Shown: one piece after another, positions 46,914 through 60,332 of the stretch
How the letters are laid out: each line of letters begins with the position of its first letter
How positions within the stretch are numbered: position 1 is the stretch's first letter
From: Populus alba
Lineage: Eukaryota > Streptophyta > Magnoliopsida > Malpighiales > Salicaceae
Length of the DNA stretch: 64,000 nt
Assembly: GCF_005239225.2 (NCBI RefSeq)
Contig: NC_133287.1
Location: forward strand, 1,345,493-1,409,492
Direction of reading: 5' to 3'
The notes under the pieces: generated by a model
What the model saw: only the letters and a program-made list of their open reading frames with translations
Told to the model about the DNA's origin: nothing
Database searches by the model: none
Program-made: the position numbers and the translations under genes

Positions 46914-49900
46914 ATGAAAAATGGTGGAAAACTTCACCATGCATGACTTTATCAACATAATTATATATACTTATTATTACAATATCTCCGGACATTATTT
47001 AAGGCTATCTCTTTTAATTTAATTAAATTGGTGATTTGTACGTATTTTCTGATTTAAAAGAGAAATGAATTTAAGACATAATAAACTCATTAACTCAAGG
47101 GTGTCTTTAAGAGCTTAAAAAGCAATAGCAAATATTCAGTCGATTTCAATTTGCAAAGGTTTGAACATAGATGTGAGCAATCAATAGATTGTTTTTTTTT
47201 TTTTAAAAAAATTTTTTTTCCTTGACTTGTTATTTGGATTTTCAAGTTTGAAAGATGAAGTTGCGTGGAAGAGAAAACCATTGCAAGAAGTACTAAACTA
47301 GCTATCGATGCGTAATCTGAAAGCATGGAAAAATGGAAGTGTATATATGATTTAATTAGCCCAATAATCTGTGTGTGGGATTTCTTGAGAAAGTATGGTC
47401 CAATACTTGAAACAAACATAAATGTTGATGCATGAGTAGGGATAGTAACATGTATACGTCGATTGAGTTTTTATTATATTATTATATTTAACTCATTATC
47501 TTGATATTTCTATTAATCAATTAAAATAATTTTGTTAAAATTGTTAACAAAATTCATTTAGGGTTTGAACTTTCTAGAGCGTTTTGGTGTCATTGAGTGT
47601 GTTTGGTAGCAGTTGGAATTAGATATCGTTTGGTTATTGCGTTCCAAAAGTGTTTTGTCCAAATTCATATTTTTTTTTTTTTTGTTAAAATTGAGTTCGG
47701 TTTGTATTTTTTGGATGAATTTAATTCGTTTTGATATTGTGAGTGAATTTAATTCAAAACTATAAAAAAAAAAAAAAATTAACACCCTACACATGTATTT
47801 CAGAAGTAAACTGCCTAATTCACATAAAAAGCAGTTCCCATGTTGCAAACATGCTCTCAAACACAGTTAGTGATGCAATAGCGGTTGCACTGTCACGCGT
47901 GTTTCCATGCATCAATGACGTGTGACGTGTGGTGGCACACGGAAGGCTTGGTTGGATGCGCGGCTCCTTCCTCTTCATTCCTATGTTAGTGGTGAGCTTC
48001 ATTGCCACTTATAGGAGGAGATCGGTTGCCCAAAGTTTCGGTTTTCTCTTCTCTCTCTCTCTCTCTAGACAGAGATGTTACTGTTGTTTGCTGCTACTTT
48101 GGGATTATCGGTGATGGTTGTTGCTTCCATAAATTTGAGTGTAGTAAATTTTAAGTTTTTAGAAATTTTTGTGGTTATTAATTTTAAAATCTTAAAAAAT
48201 TATTTAAATACATAAATTAATATATATATATATCTATAATTAACAAATATATATAGACACACACATGAGCATTCGAAACCAAATGAATTTAATCTTATGA
48301 AATATTACTTTAATAAAAATATTGAGTAATTTTGTTTTTGGGTCTAAACTAGTCCCTAACAATTAACAGATTTGTCCTTGTTAACCGGACTTCCTCTAAC
48401 AAATAAATAAAAAAAGAATATTTTTAGAGAGTATTTGAATCAATCCATATTTTTTTCAAAAAAATTAATTTTTTATTTGTTAAAAATTAATTTTTTATAT
48501 GTTTTGGATCGTAATTGATTTTAAAAATAATTTTTTTTAAAAAAATATCATTTTAATATATTTCAATAAAAAAACATTTAAAAAAACTGCCCAATCACAC
48601 ATCAAACAAGCCAGAATTACGTACTGGAATTTAACACAGAATACATAGACATGGAAGGCAAAGTCTAGTCTTATATTGGGCTTCTGTTGGGCTTGATTGG
48701 GCCACCTTATGTTCAGCCCATTAAAATTGAAAACCCTATATTTCAATCAATAAACACTTAGGCCTCGTAACTTTGCCTGACTTTCCTACCCCAGTCTGTA
48801 ATTACAAAAATACAAACTCTATGTATATCATTTTTTATTAGGTTTTTGACATGTGAGGATGTGTATTATTCAGTTCTTAAATAATATTGTTTTTTTTATA
48901 ATATTTAATATATTGTTTTTAATTATTCATAAGTAAATAGATTTAGCATTTATTAAATTAAAAATATTTGAATTTTAAAACTTGAGTAGTTTTTTTTGTA
49001 AATATCATAGTTTTATGGATAGTTTTCTTCAAAAGAGTAAAAATTAATATAAATAAAATAAAATAAAATATTTTCATAAAAAATAAGGATCAATTTAATA
49101 ATTTGATGAACTTTGATGCATTTTATTATTTTTGAATTTTAATAATATTGGTTTTTAGAAGTAGGTTCATGAACACATCCTGAGTTAATCATCGAGTTAA
49201 ACTGGGTTTATAATTATAATTTCACCAAGACATACGTAGTGCCTATTTTATTTTTGCAGTAGAAATCATGATTTTAAAAATTTTGATTTTTTAACTTAAA
49301 TAAAAAAAACAAATTATAAAAGATGGACTATTCAGAAAAGGAGCTTCTAGTCTTGTCATAAACACCTAGAAAACAATCATCAGAAAAAACCCCACCCCAC
49401 CCCACCCCCAACTAGACAACCAGAGCTACACCAACCACCTAAGTTTCACATCTATCAACAAAATTATTTACAAATAAATTTTTGAATTTAATTAAAAAAT
49501 CTAACTTGTAAAAATTTCACATCAGCATAAGGTTATTTGATGAGGACTCCGTGTCATTATCAATCCTTTCATGTATTTTATGTAAGACCTACCACTTTAT
49601 GGTCCAGAATATTAATGATTTAATATTTAATGATTTGTTTTGCATTTTTAAGAGGGTGCATTTCTCTCACTATTGGCTTTAAAATATTTAGGGTGTTTAG
49701 AAGTATAGTAATAAATATTTTTTAAAGTGTTTTTTATTTAAAAATATATATGAAATAATTAAAAGTAAAATTATTAATGGCATTTCCCTCACTATTAGCT
49801 TTCAAATATCATATGAGATCATTGATAGTAAAATTATTAGCTATTCATAAAAATTGACGTAAAGGTATTGTTTTGATATTATAAGGTAAGATTTTACTTT

Positions 49901-50211
49901 ACAATTAATAACAACAATAGTGAAAATCTCAAAACATTTTATGGAATTTATGGTTGTTTGAAATTGCTTGTTTAAATCGTCTTTCAATTATTGAAAAATA
50001 TTTAAAATTATAATATAAAATATATGATATAATTTATAGTTAAAAAACACTTTGAAAAAGTTTTTTTTTCCCAATAGATGATAATATTTTCAAATTAATT
50101 TATATGTCAGTCAAAATTAGATATTTTTATTTAATTTATTTTAAATGTATATATTTTTATATTGATATGAATCAGAATACTATTTTTTAAATATTAACTC
50201 AAAAAAATAAA

Positions 50212-50215
<4 letters not shown>
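46914..50215. other. AT-rich intergenic sequence
   Basis: T-rich fragments (for example 48480-48600), and a short CCCCACCCCACCCC run at 49389. No supported gene. Confidence 0.4.

Positions 50216-50246
<31 letters not shown>
50216..50246. repeat. (AT)n microsatellite
   Basis: About 15 AT units. Confidence 0.85.
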
Positions 50247-50250
<4 letters not shown>

Positions 50251-51305
50251 ACGCAAATAACAAATATACTAAAATGAATGAGTGATTCATTGTAGCCCCT
50301 CATATTTTTTTTATTCGCTGCTACAGTGTGGTAACTTTTTGTCATTCATGTGAAAATTTGTTTGCCTTTAAACCATGAATATTTTTGCCTTTTCATACTA
50401 TGCCCTAGACATTATGAATTTGTTCGAGGACATCTGGGTCGATTCAATATATTTATAAATAGTAAAATAATAAAAATAACCGAAGTATAAAAAAATAAAG
50501 GGTATCGGAAGGTGTATTTTAGTACTTGTGTTTTTTATATACAATAAAATTACACATGTATTAAATCCAAGAAATTTAATTCATTTGGGTTAGGGGTATT
50601 ATGGTATTTTAACCTTGGGGTTTTTTCATTGTTAGGTCAAGGGTAGTTACATAATTGACCATTAAAATAATATTTTTAATTTAAAAAAGCTTCTAGTACG
50701 TGTAGTGCATGCGCTAATTAATGCCTTGAAGCCGCTGCACATTTTGCGCGACACGTGCAGCAACTTTGGGCGTTTAAAAAATGAGTTTTTATCATCTTGT
50801 GTTATTCATCGTTGTTTCCTTTTCCATTTGGAGTGGCGTGTGGCATTCAGATGTTGCTGGTTTATCATCGATAACACTTTTTTTTTCTTTCCCTTTTATT
50901 TCTTTCTCCTTACCCGATAAATACAAATGATCCTCATTGTTTTTGATACTTCAAATTTGGTCCTTTTAGTTTTAATTTTTGTATTTTTTTTTTTAATTTT
51001 CCCTTTTGTTAACGTTTTTTTTTTTTCAATTTAACTTTGCCTTTTAATTTCTTTAGATAATGTTTTTTGATTTAGTCCTTTTACTTTTAATTTTTAATTT
51101 TTGTCCTTTGTTCTTTTGTCAAAGTTTTTATGAATTTTAATTTTATTCTTTATAGTTTTTATTTTTTCAATGATAATAATGATTCCAATTTAGGCCCTCT
51201 TCTATTATTTGTTTTTTTTTTTCTTGGTCTTTTTGTCAAAGTTTTTATAGCTTTTAATTCTATCCTTCAGATCAAGTTCATGACTTTTATTTTTTTCAAC
51301 AACAA

Positions 51306-51535
51306 GTGATGGTGGTGGTGGTGATCGTAATAATAGTAGTAACAATAGTTTATTATGATGATAATAATAATGATAATTGTAATGATAATGATAATAATAA
51401 TAATAATAATGATAGTTATGATATTAGTAGTAATAATAATAGTATTAATAATGATGATGTAAAAAATGATAATAATGATAATAGTAGTAGTAATGTTAAC
51501 TAAAGTAGTATTAGTAATTATTATAATGCGAGGGA

Positions 51536-51570
<35 letters not shown>

Positions 51571-51780
51571 GTGGTGATAACAATGATAATAATAATAGTA
51601 ACAACAACAATAATAATAAAGTGGTGATGATATTGATAATTGTTTTTTAAAAATAGTAAAATACTAATACAATTATTACTCACAATGATAATATAATAAT
51701 AGTAATAATAATAGTAATAATAATAATTTTAATAATGATAGGAATAATAATAGTAGTGATAATGATGATATTTCCTATTA
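51306..51780. repeat. Compound triplet microsatellite (TAA/TGA/TAG)
   Basis: About 470 bp built almost wholly of TAA, TGA and TAG triplets on the plus strand, with phase shifts, starting from a (GGT)n/(GAT)n seed. Long frames on both strands (for example an Ile-rich minus frame at 51267-51683) are by-products. Confidence 0.88.
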
Positions 51781-52130
51781 ATATTATTAATAATAGTAAT
51801 TTTGATCTCAATTATTTGAATTGTTATTTTTAAAATTTTTTTATATGATTATTATTTTTATTATTTAATATTTAATTTATTATGAATTTAACTTTATGAT
51901 TTTTTTTAAATTGGATATTTAAGGTGTGATGACTTCAATCACAACTTTAAAAAATTAATATATATTTTTTAAAAAAGTTTAATAATTCTTTTGTAATTTT
52001 TATTATATTATTTTTAAAATCACGAGTTTAATAAATGTTTTATCACATTTATTGTGATAGATTTTTAATATTTGTTTTGTATTCAATTTCAATACTTGAA
52101 CATCACCCCACAACAAAGGGTATATAAATT

Positions 52131-52342
52131 AAGAGCGTGTTTGACACTGTGGTAGTGGTTACTTTTCAAATAACTTTTCGTGTTGAAATGCATGTTAATG
52201 ATGTTTTTTTTATTTTTTTAAAATTATTTTTGACATCAGCACATTAAAACAATCTAAAAAATACAAATCATATTAAATTTTAATAAAAAAAAATTTCAAA
52301 TTTAATGGGAACGTGTTTATACCACATTCCCAAACACTTCCT
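52131..52342. mobile_element. hAT-like MITE
   Basis: The left end AGAGCGTGTTTGACACTGTGG and the reverse complement of the right end (AGGAAGTGTTTGGGAATGTGG) form imperfect terminal inverted repeats of about 22 bp around an AT-rich core of about 165 bp. There is no coding capacity. The target-site duplication is not clear. Confidence 0.5.
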
Positions 52343-52814
52343 AAACCTAATATTAAACATAAAATATATAATTTATCTTTCGTTTCACAGAAGTCATCCA
52401 TGCCAGTATCTAAACTATAATGCTGGCACGCAAAGAAGTGGAGAAAGGATAAGAAAAGACAATTGATGGCATGCTAATGCCACTGCACACTAGAGTTTTA
52501 AATCTCACTTTTGTAGTTATCTCTAATGTTATGCGGGGCTTATGCGGGGCCCTATGTATTTGCTAAATAGTAAAGACCCTCTCCTTGTCTTTAGTGTAAA
52601 GTTATTGTGAAACTGCACCTGTCCCCACACACTTATGAGTTATGACATTAACAAGCTTGCATTCATGGCTTCTTCTCTCTTCAGTAGACACCCACTATTA
52701 CCCTTCTCTGAGTTCCAAGTCACTTACTTATTATCACTAACACTTGCTTTTCACTTCATTTTTAGTCTCTTTTGGGCTTCTTGCTGTCCTTTTTTATTTT
52801 ATTTCAGTGGAGGA
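52343..52814. other. 5' region of the GPI-anchored protein gene
   Basis: Probable promoter and 5' UTR. In-frame upstream ATGs at 52635 and 52668 would add a hydrophobic leader not expected for the family. No clear TATA box was chosen. Confidence 0.35.
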
Positions 52815-55800
52815 ATGAGTGAAGGGGTGTCTCTCAAGGTGAAGCTGAGTCTGAGTATGGTTTTTGTTGAGGTGTTTCTTTTGATTTTGAGTGAGTATTT
52901 TGACTCTTATTTTCTGTTTTATGGGTTTTGGTTATTTTTGCGTGATCCGTGAGTTTTCTCAGATGGGTTGTTTCAAGCTGATGTTTTTTGTGGAGTGAAT
53001 GTAATTGGGTTTTGGTAACTTTATGGTTTCCCATGAAGGGTTTGTGCAAATGGGGTTTCTGGAATTTGTTAATTTAGTTGGTTTGTAGCCTAAAGTTTTA
53101 GACTTTGTGTAGGGTTATTGATTTGATGTTAGCTGATATGCAATATTGACTCTTTAACTTATTGCCCTTTGTTGTGTTGCTTTATCTCCTGTTGATAATA
53201 TTAAAGCTATGATCGTTGTTCGAGCGTAGTGTGTCTTTTGCTTTGTTTTTGGTAATGTTTAATGTGATGCGGTTCTAGGTTCGGTGCTCATTTAGGTTTC
53301 CTTTCATATGCACATGAAAAATAAAGAAAGAAGATTTTTGTCAGGTTTGGAGTGATTTCAATTAATGTGATTTTTTGGAAAAATTTGCTTTAGTAACTTT
53401 CTGCCTGTAATATTGGGTGTAATTGTAATGTGTTTCTTTTATTTTTGATGTGATCAACTATACCTGCCATTTTGGTGAGGAGTTGGCTTTCAAGTTGTTA
53501 ACATGATTTAGGTTCTGTTAAAGCATCTTTTGCTGACATGATTCTGAGAAAAGCAATGTTTTTGTTACGTATACCCAACTGATTGTGTAGTTTTATATCC
53601 TACTTCAGGAGAATCATTCGTTAACAAACGTTATGATCAGGGGAGAGGTCAGGTTTTTTTACATATCTTTGGGTATTTGTACTTAGTATGGTGATTAATG
53701 TTAAGAAAATTGGACAGGGATCTATGTGGCTGGTGCATGGCTGATCGGCCATGTAGTGCTTCATTTGTTTATAAGCTATGCTTATCTTGCTGCATTACAT
53801 TTGCTCTCGGAAATATCCTTTCTAGCCTGTTTTTTCTGTATACAAAACAATAAGTATTATGCTTATCTTGCTGTATTGCATTTGCTTCAGGTATTCGGAT
53901 TTTTCACTGGTTGTCTGATTGTAAATTAAGATTCAAATGATCCCTTTAAATTGCATTTGATTTTCAAGAGCGGTTGACAATGTAGTGGTGCATGGATGCT
54001 TTTATTTTTACATATGCTTCACAATGAGCCCATCCTTCTGCTACAGGTCTGAATGAATGTCACTGCAGCCCATTCAATAATCATGGAGGCTCATTGTCAA
54101 CTGACAGAAGAGTGGATGGTTTTCTGCCTGAGATCTCTCCAAATTCAGCTCCTCAGCCCCTTCTTCCTCTTCTTGCACCTTCTCCTTTCGCACCTTTCAC
54201 AAACATTACTATCCCAAAGTTATCAGGTTAGTCTGGTCAATTTTTATTGTTTGTGGCATTTGAGTTGAAAGGCCCAATTTTGTTCTAAATATGGTGATGT
54301 CATCTTTTTGTAGGACAATGCACGTTGAATTTCACCGCTGCTCAAAGTTTGATGAGAACGACATCAACTGATTGTTGGTCTATTTTTGCGCCATTGCTGG
54401 CTAATGTTATATGCTGTCCCCAGTTAGAAGCCACCCTTGCAATTCTTATGGGCCAATCCAGTAAAGATACCAGAACTCTTGCTTTAAATGAGACTGATTC
54501 AAAGCATTGCCTTTCAGATATCGAGCAAATTTTGGCCGGTCAGGGTGCAGAAAGTAATGTGAATAAGATATGCTCAATTCGTCTATCAAATCTCACTGGA
54601 GGGTCTTGCCCTGTTAAGGATGTCAATGAATTTGAGGGCACTGTGGATTCTTCTAAGCTTCTTGCTGCCTGTGAGAATATTGATCCCGTTAAAGAATGTT
54701 GTGATCAAGTTTGTCAAAATTCCATATTAGAAACTGCTACAAAACTTGCACTAAAAGCTTCTGAAGTATTGATCATAGCTGGATCCCATGGTTTAACTGA
54801 GCACTCAACAAAGGTTGATGATTGTAAACATATTGTACTTCGATGGCTGGCTGGTAAACTTGAGCCTTCCCGTGCAAAGGAGGTTCTCAGAGGACTATCT
54901 AATTGCAAAGTTAATAAAGGTGAGTTTTAAAATGTGGATGTTACAAACTTACTTTTCTCTTATGGCTAGAAAGGGCATTTGTTCAGTTGCGGAGAATCTT
55001 GTGATGATTGCATGTGGCACATATGTGGGTTTTCAAATAATTAGTCAAGTATTCTTCTAATAGATATCTTTTGATGCCAAAAGTGATTATGTATCTATTA
55101 GTGTGCATGCAAGCATGTAATATGCTTCAGCAAGCTGCATCTTAAATGTCTTTTGGTGTCTCTTTGGTGCTTTGTGCATTGGCAGTCTTGCCACCACAAC
55201 GCACACAAAGCAGATTTTCATTGAAGGTGCTCGTAGATCCCACTTGTCCTTTTGTTGAAAGTAATAATGACATGTTTGATTCCTTACAAAAAATGCTAAC
55301 TTTCCATATGAGATGTGCTACTTTATGTTTGCTCATTGTTAGTATTTTTATGGGGGTTGGCACATTGTTCTTGATTCTTGACTTTACCTAGACCACGATC
55401 CCTTCAGCAGGCCTCACCAGTAACTGTTCTTTTCTCATTTGTTTTTGTGCTTTCTGCTTCAGTTTGCCCTCTGGTTTTCCCTGACATGAGACATGTTGCA
55501 AAGGGCTGTGGGAATGAGATTAGTAACGAGACAGAATGCTGTAGTGCCATGGAGAGCTACGTGTCTCACTTGCAGAAGCAGAGTCTTATAACTAACTTGC
55601 AAGCTCTGGATTGTGCTACAACTCTAGGAATGAAGTTACAGAAGTCTAATATTACAAAAGATGTTTATAGCCTTTGTCACATAACCCTTAAGGATTTCTC
55701 CCTTCAAGGTTGATATTTTCACTGTTTTTAATAATTCATTTTTTCTTTTGTGCCCTGTCTCAAATCTCAATTTCCCTCTCTCGATACACTGTTGAGCTTT

Positions 55801-57850
55801 TTCTGCCAGATAAATTTAAATCAGATACTAATCTTTTCTTATTTTGCTATTTTGATACGATTCTGGTGATTGACAATGGCACACCTCAGTTGCAAAACAA
55901 GGTAATACATGTACTTTATGGAACAATTCTATGAAATTTTCTTTATGTTTGCAAACTTAGAACCCACATAAGCATGCCCAAATTATCAGTGCCCATTGAG
56001 CACCTGACAGAAAATCTGATTTCAGCCTTGGGTATCGGGCAGTTGATTCTAACCAATTCTCATGTGTTTGTTACCATGATTAGCGTTGGCAAGTGGATTA
56101 TAATTGCACAGAGTATCTGTAGCCTGTGTTATTTGTATAGAATTGAATTTAATGTCTTTGCTTTATCCACTTCTTTTCCCTTTAGAGTCTGGATGCCTTC
56201 TACCAAGCTTGCCATCGGATGCAACATTTGACCATTCCTCAGGGATCAGCTTCATCTGTGATTTGAATGACAATATTCCTGCTCCATGGCCATCAAAGTC
56301 TCAGTTATCAGCACCGTGCAATAAAAGTATGTCCTAGTCATGATTGTTAGTTTGTTGGATGGTTCTTCATTTTATAGTTGAAGTTATTTTGGCTATTTAA
56401 GTTCTTATTTCATCTCTTCCATATTCTTTGATGTTTACCTGAACTTATTTGATTTACAGCCATCAAAATCCCAGCACTTCCTGCTGCTGCCAATGCTCAA
56501 AGTGGTAAGAATATACTTATGCTCATGCTTCCACTAGAATACCACTATCCAGAAAACGAAACTAATGTGTTTAACCATCAGAATTCGTAAAGCTGGCTTT
56601 GGGATGTTAAAAAAACCATCCTATCATAATGTTTGCATTATTTGACTCGAATCAATCTGTTAAAATCAGATAATATGGATATTACAGATGATAGTGGGTA
56701 AAAAAACCTAAGAAATGGCTATCATGGGTTAGGTGGTGGGTTGGGATTTTTGAAGCCTGGTCTACCCAACCCAACCCTTATACCCTATACTCTTTTGTCT
56801 TTATATTTGATAGTTTGTAGATTGAGTATTTATTTTTATTTTATTTAGAAATGTTTCGACTTCATAGTTTTTGGTAGTGGACTTTCTATTATATTTCTTT
56901 AATGAACAAAAAAAGTTTGTCTCTTTATTAAAGAGGAGAAGTGAGGTAACTAGAATTTAATGGCAGTGCTAAATATAAAAATTAGACCTAACATTGTGGG
57001 TGCAATGACACCTGCAATTCATATTGTAGGTTTGTCTCTAAATATGGACTCATAAAAATTAACAATATAAGCTCAACCCGTGGATATCTGTAATATCCAT
57101 AAAAAAATCTAGCCCATCCCAATATATCCAACCAACTTGGGTCCAAATAAAATTGAATGGGTCGGGTTTACAATTTATAAAATATTAGAAGTTCGGCTGG
57201 ATACAACTATGAGTCTAAACCCGACCCAACTATATCTATGAACACTTAGTATGTATGATCTTGAGTCCTGCAACTCTTTCCTTAAAGCAGTCATGAGATT
57301 GAAAAGTAGGAAGGTTGTAGTTATAAAAATAAACTGATTTAGAGTTACGTGCGCAGAGACCTCATTGATTTTTCATGTTATTTACAAGTATCTTTGATCT
57401 TCTACTTCTGGCATAGCATGTGAATTGGATGGCACATGTATTTTTGTAATTTCTTAGAAGAGTTGGAAGCTTTACGAGCTTTCATTGATATGGAAACATC
57501 CTCTTTCATTCCAAAAGGTCCACTGAAAACACTTTTCCGGGAGACCTTAACCCCTGTTATCAATACCACAAACTTCAGTGAAACAGGAAAGAGCACCCCA
57601 TCTACTTGTGTGCTATTCCTCAAATGTATATTTATTTATTTTACGAGTGTTCCTCAATTGTTCAAGTTGGTTTTGCAACCTAGATACTGGATTAGAAGGA
57701 AGGCCTTTCATTTTCCTCACCAAGAACGATTTTAACTTCACAATGGCCTCTTCCCGACTAAACATCTGTTGCTTCACAGGTCTTTACAATGAAGATGTGA
57801 TCTTTTATGTGCTGTTTGCTGCCTCAGCTGTTACCATGATGCTCTTGTAG
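52815..57850 (+). CDS. GPI-anchored protein, At1g61900-like (SPARK-domain type), 7 exons
   Basis: The gene encodes a 454-aa secreted, cell-surface protein. Exons: 52815-52890, 54047-54226, 54314-54919, 55463-55708, 56186-56326, 56460-56504, 57780-57850. All six introns are GT-AG and phase 1. Residues about 11-25 form a hydrophobic signal peptide. LLPLLAPSP and the Cys-rich extracellular domain follow, with CTLNFTAAQSL, LLANVICCPQLEATL, KECCDQVCQNS, VCPLVFPDM and ALDCATTLG as landmarks. SGCLLPSLPSDATFD and the CDLNDNIPAPWPS block close the ectodomain. The last 17-18 residues (VIFYVLFAASAVTMMLL) are a GPI-attachment-type hydrophobic tail. Similarity to Arabidopsis At1g61900 runs nearly full length. 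Molecular function is unknown. The ATG at 52815 was chosen because it starts the signal peptide; the frame is open upstream to 52635, so the start is less certain. Confidence 0.87.
56505..57779. other. Intron 6 of the GPI-anchored protein gene
   Basis: This 1.3-kb intron separates the last ectodomain exon from the exon encoding the GPI tail. It contains an open stretch at 57436-57735 with no counterpart in the family. Confidence 0.5.
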
Positions 57851-58954
57851 TCTTTTTGTTTGAGCCATTCCTGCTTCCTCTTGGCATCGAGAATGCTAGC
57901 TTGTATGATACAAATTTTTTATTTGTTACTTTTAAAATGAGGGTAATCATATAGAAGTTAGATAGAAAGAGGTCGCGCATGCCTGACTCTCGTCCAAACC
58001 AAGTGTACCTGGAAGAGTCTCAATCTGGTATGAATCAATCAAGCTTGCTTTTCTGATTGTACTAATTCGTGATTCTTGCATGCATCTTGTAATAATATTT
58101 TTTTGTAAAGAAATGCTAGGAAAAAGTGAGAGAGATAATATTGTATGTAGCAAAATCAATATAAGATGTTGTATGGACCCCTATTTGATTGTACTTTACC
58201 ATGTAAAAGAATTGGATTGCTGGTCAGCTTGAGCTTACCTTGAACCATTTATTACATTCTTAAATAGCAGAACCATATGTAGATGCTAAATTATCTCTGC
58301 ACTGACAGCATTGCTTAGAATATAAATCTCATTTCAGCAAAAAACGATGTTGTATTCTGGTTGGTTTACATCTTGTAACGCTACTTATAGAGATATATTG
58401 ACAGCATTGAAAACAAGCTTTTATTCCTCATGGTTTACTATCAAGTTTTGGGCCTTCGAATTTGCCTTTTGAACTGGTAAGATCATCTTGTTCTTTAAAG
58501 ATGATTTCTTAAATTTTCTGCATCTCAATTTGGTCTTTGTACTCGTTCACTAGAGGTACCATGTCACAATGCTTACGCGCATGGAAACAGGCAAGGTGAG
58601 GATGCATTTTGGTTAGCAAAAGGGACTATATGCGACGAGATTATGTACTGTTTTGAGAAATGCGGTGTAAATCAAGTTTCATGTTTGGAAATGAAAATTC
58701 AAAATTTTTTTAGTTTAAATTTAAATTTTTTTTTTTTTTATAATTTCAGATAATAAAAAAAATATTATCATAATATATTAAAAAAAAAATTTTAAAATGC
58801 CACACGTATTAATATACCAAAAACAAGTCAAATGTACCTAGGGTTATGCGTGTTACCCATAAGCCTCGTCCATTAAAAAAAAAAAAAAAGAAGATGTATG
58901 ATGTAAGGGATTGATATTAATCATTTTTTTATCTTTATTAGTTTTTAAATTTGT
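57851..58954. other. 3' UTR and downstream flank
   Basis: Contains the 3' UTR of the GPI-protein gene, then AT-rich intergenic DNA. No other gene was recognised. Confidence 0.35.
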
Positions 58955-59080
58955 TTTTTAGAAGTTATTGATTTGAATCTTATAAAGTAATCATATAAAT
59001 TTCAGGATTATTGAAAATTTACATGATTATTAAATTTAAAGTTTGTGAGATTAGTTGAGATACGTGTAAGCTAATTTAGA
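58955..59080 (+). mobile_element. Degenerate SINE
   Basis: TTCAGGATTATTGAAAATTT...ACATGATTATTAAATTTAAAG...GAGATTAGTTGAGATACGTG follows the same order as the better SINE at 59731 (GGGCCACTGAAGATTTACATGG, AATTAATTGAGGTACGAG), with many transitions. The tRNA-like head is barely readable. Confidence 0.45.
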
Positions 59081-59730
59081 AATTAATATTAAAATAAAAA
59101 AGAAAAGACCACGTGTCTTCGTTTTTGAAATGCATTTCCCTCATGAGGAAATGTATGAAAGGATGGGTGGCATGCACATGGCAGTACAGGCCCTCGTCCC
59201 CTAGACCATTTGGAAATGTATAATTCTCCAAGATGATGAAGAGCAGGTGAAAAAGGACGATAAATGCGAAAGATTACCATCGATAAAGATGATGGATGTG
59301 GGGTCCCTTCTCCTAGAGAGTGATAGCCATATTCGGCCCCTTTCTCAAGGCCTCTAGAAAGAAACAATTTGTGGCAGTAGTTTTTGAATATTTCTTCAAG
59401 TAGATGGAAGCATAAATTCCAGCACATATCGCATCTAGCAAGGTCATGTTTTGGCCTCCCTAAAGTATTGATCACTAACAATGGTCCATAGTCTCCAAGG
59501 CCTTACATCGGCCGTTGGTTCTCCTTGCCTCACACTCCCAGACAAATGCTCAAATTAAAAAGGTATTTTTTTAAAAATTAATTTTTAACAAATCTCTATT
59601 TGAATCACAATGGGCTAAATTCATAAATAAAAACCTCTTGAATGGGTTTAAGAAGAAAATTGAAGGGGCAAAGGAAGAATGAGTTGACGTTCTAGATAAG
59701 ATCTTACAAGCATGCAAAATGATCTTGAGA

Positions 59731-59893
59731 GGTGTAGCTCAATTGGCTGGATCATGTTTTTGCTTTTCAAAGATCACCAGTTCGAGCACCACAAGCTTCA
59801 GGGCCACTGAAGATTTACATGGTCGTTAACTTTAGAGTTTTGAGGAATTAATTGAGGTACGAGTAAATTGGCTCAGACACTCAATGTGGTTGC
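59731..59893 (+). mobile_element. tRNA-derived SINE (Salicaceae SaliS-like)
   Basis: The head carries pol III promoter boxes: box A TAGCTCAATTGG (59735-59746) and box B GTTCGAGCA (59780-59788), 33 bp apart. The unrelated body AGGGCCACTGAAGATTTACA and the tail AGGTACGAGTAAATTGGCTC follow. The tRNA-like head does not fold into a complete cloverleaf, so it is a retroposon and not a tRNA gene. The family name is from memory of Salicaceae SINEs. Confidence 0.72.
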
Positions 59894-60332
59894 CCCAGCT
59901 CAATAGGCCTCCAATCTCTCTTCTGAGATAAGTTCCAATACCAAGCTTTATTAGAGTAATTACCCATATATGAAATAATTGCTTGCGAAGATGTAGATAA
60001 GGCAAACAACTGTGGATATTGAAGCTTTAAAGGTCCATGTTCCAGCCATGAATATGTTTAGAACTGCATCCTCATTTTGTTTCTGACTGAAAAGTGACAA
60101 CAATTCTTCAATCCTGTTGAAAACATCACCTTCATCATGTATGATGGAATATATACTAGCTAGACCATGTATCTAAAAGAGAGTGCTAGAAATAAGAGAG
60201 ACCATCTTCAAAACAATTCTGATACTTCTTGCAGTCCACCATTGTGTTCGTCACCCAGACGTCTACGTACAAGAAAATCCCTTGTACTGATCCGATGTTG
60301 GATTAAAAGTCATAAGATTTCAATTTTTGAGG
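59894..60332. other. Intergenic sequence
   Basis: No supported gene or named repeat. Confidence 0.35.

Noticed and set aside
51267..51683. Long Ile/His-rich minus-strand frame
   Set aside because: It is a by-product of the TAA/TGA/TAG triplet microsatellite; composition is extreme and there is no domain.
57436..57735. 99-codon frame between the last two exons of the GPI-protein gene
   Set aside because: It lies inside intron 6, has no counterpart in the At1g61900 family and would break the phase-1 splice pattern.
59731..59803. Possible tRNA gene
   Set aside because: Boxes A and B are present but the arms do not form a cloverleaf and a SINE body follows.
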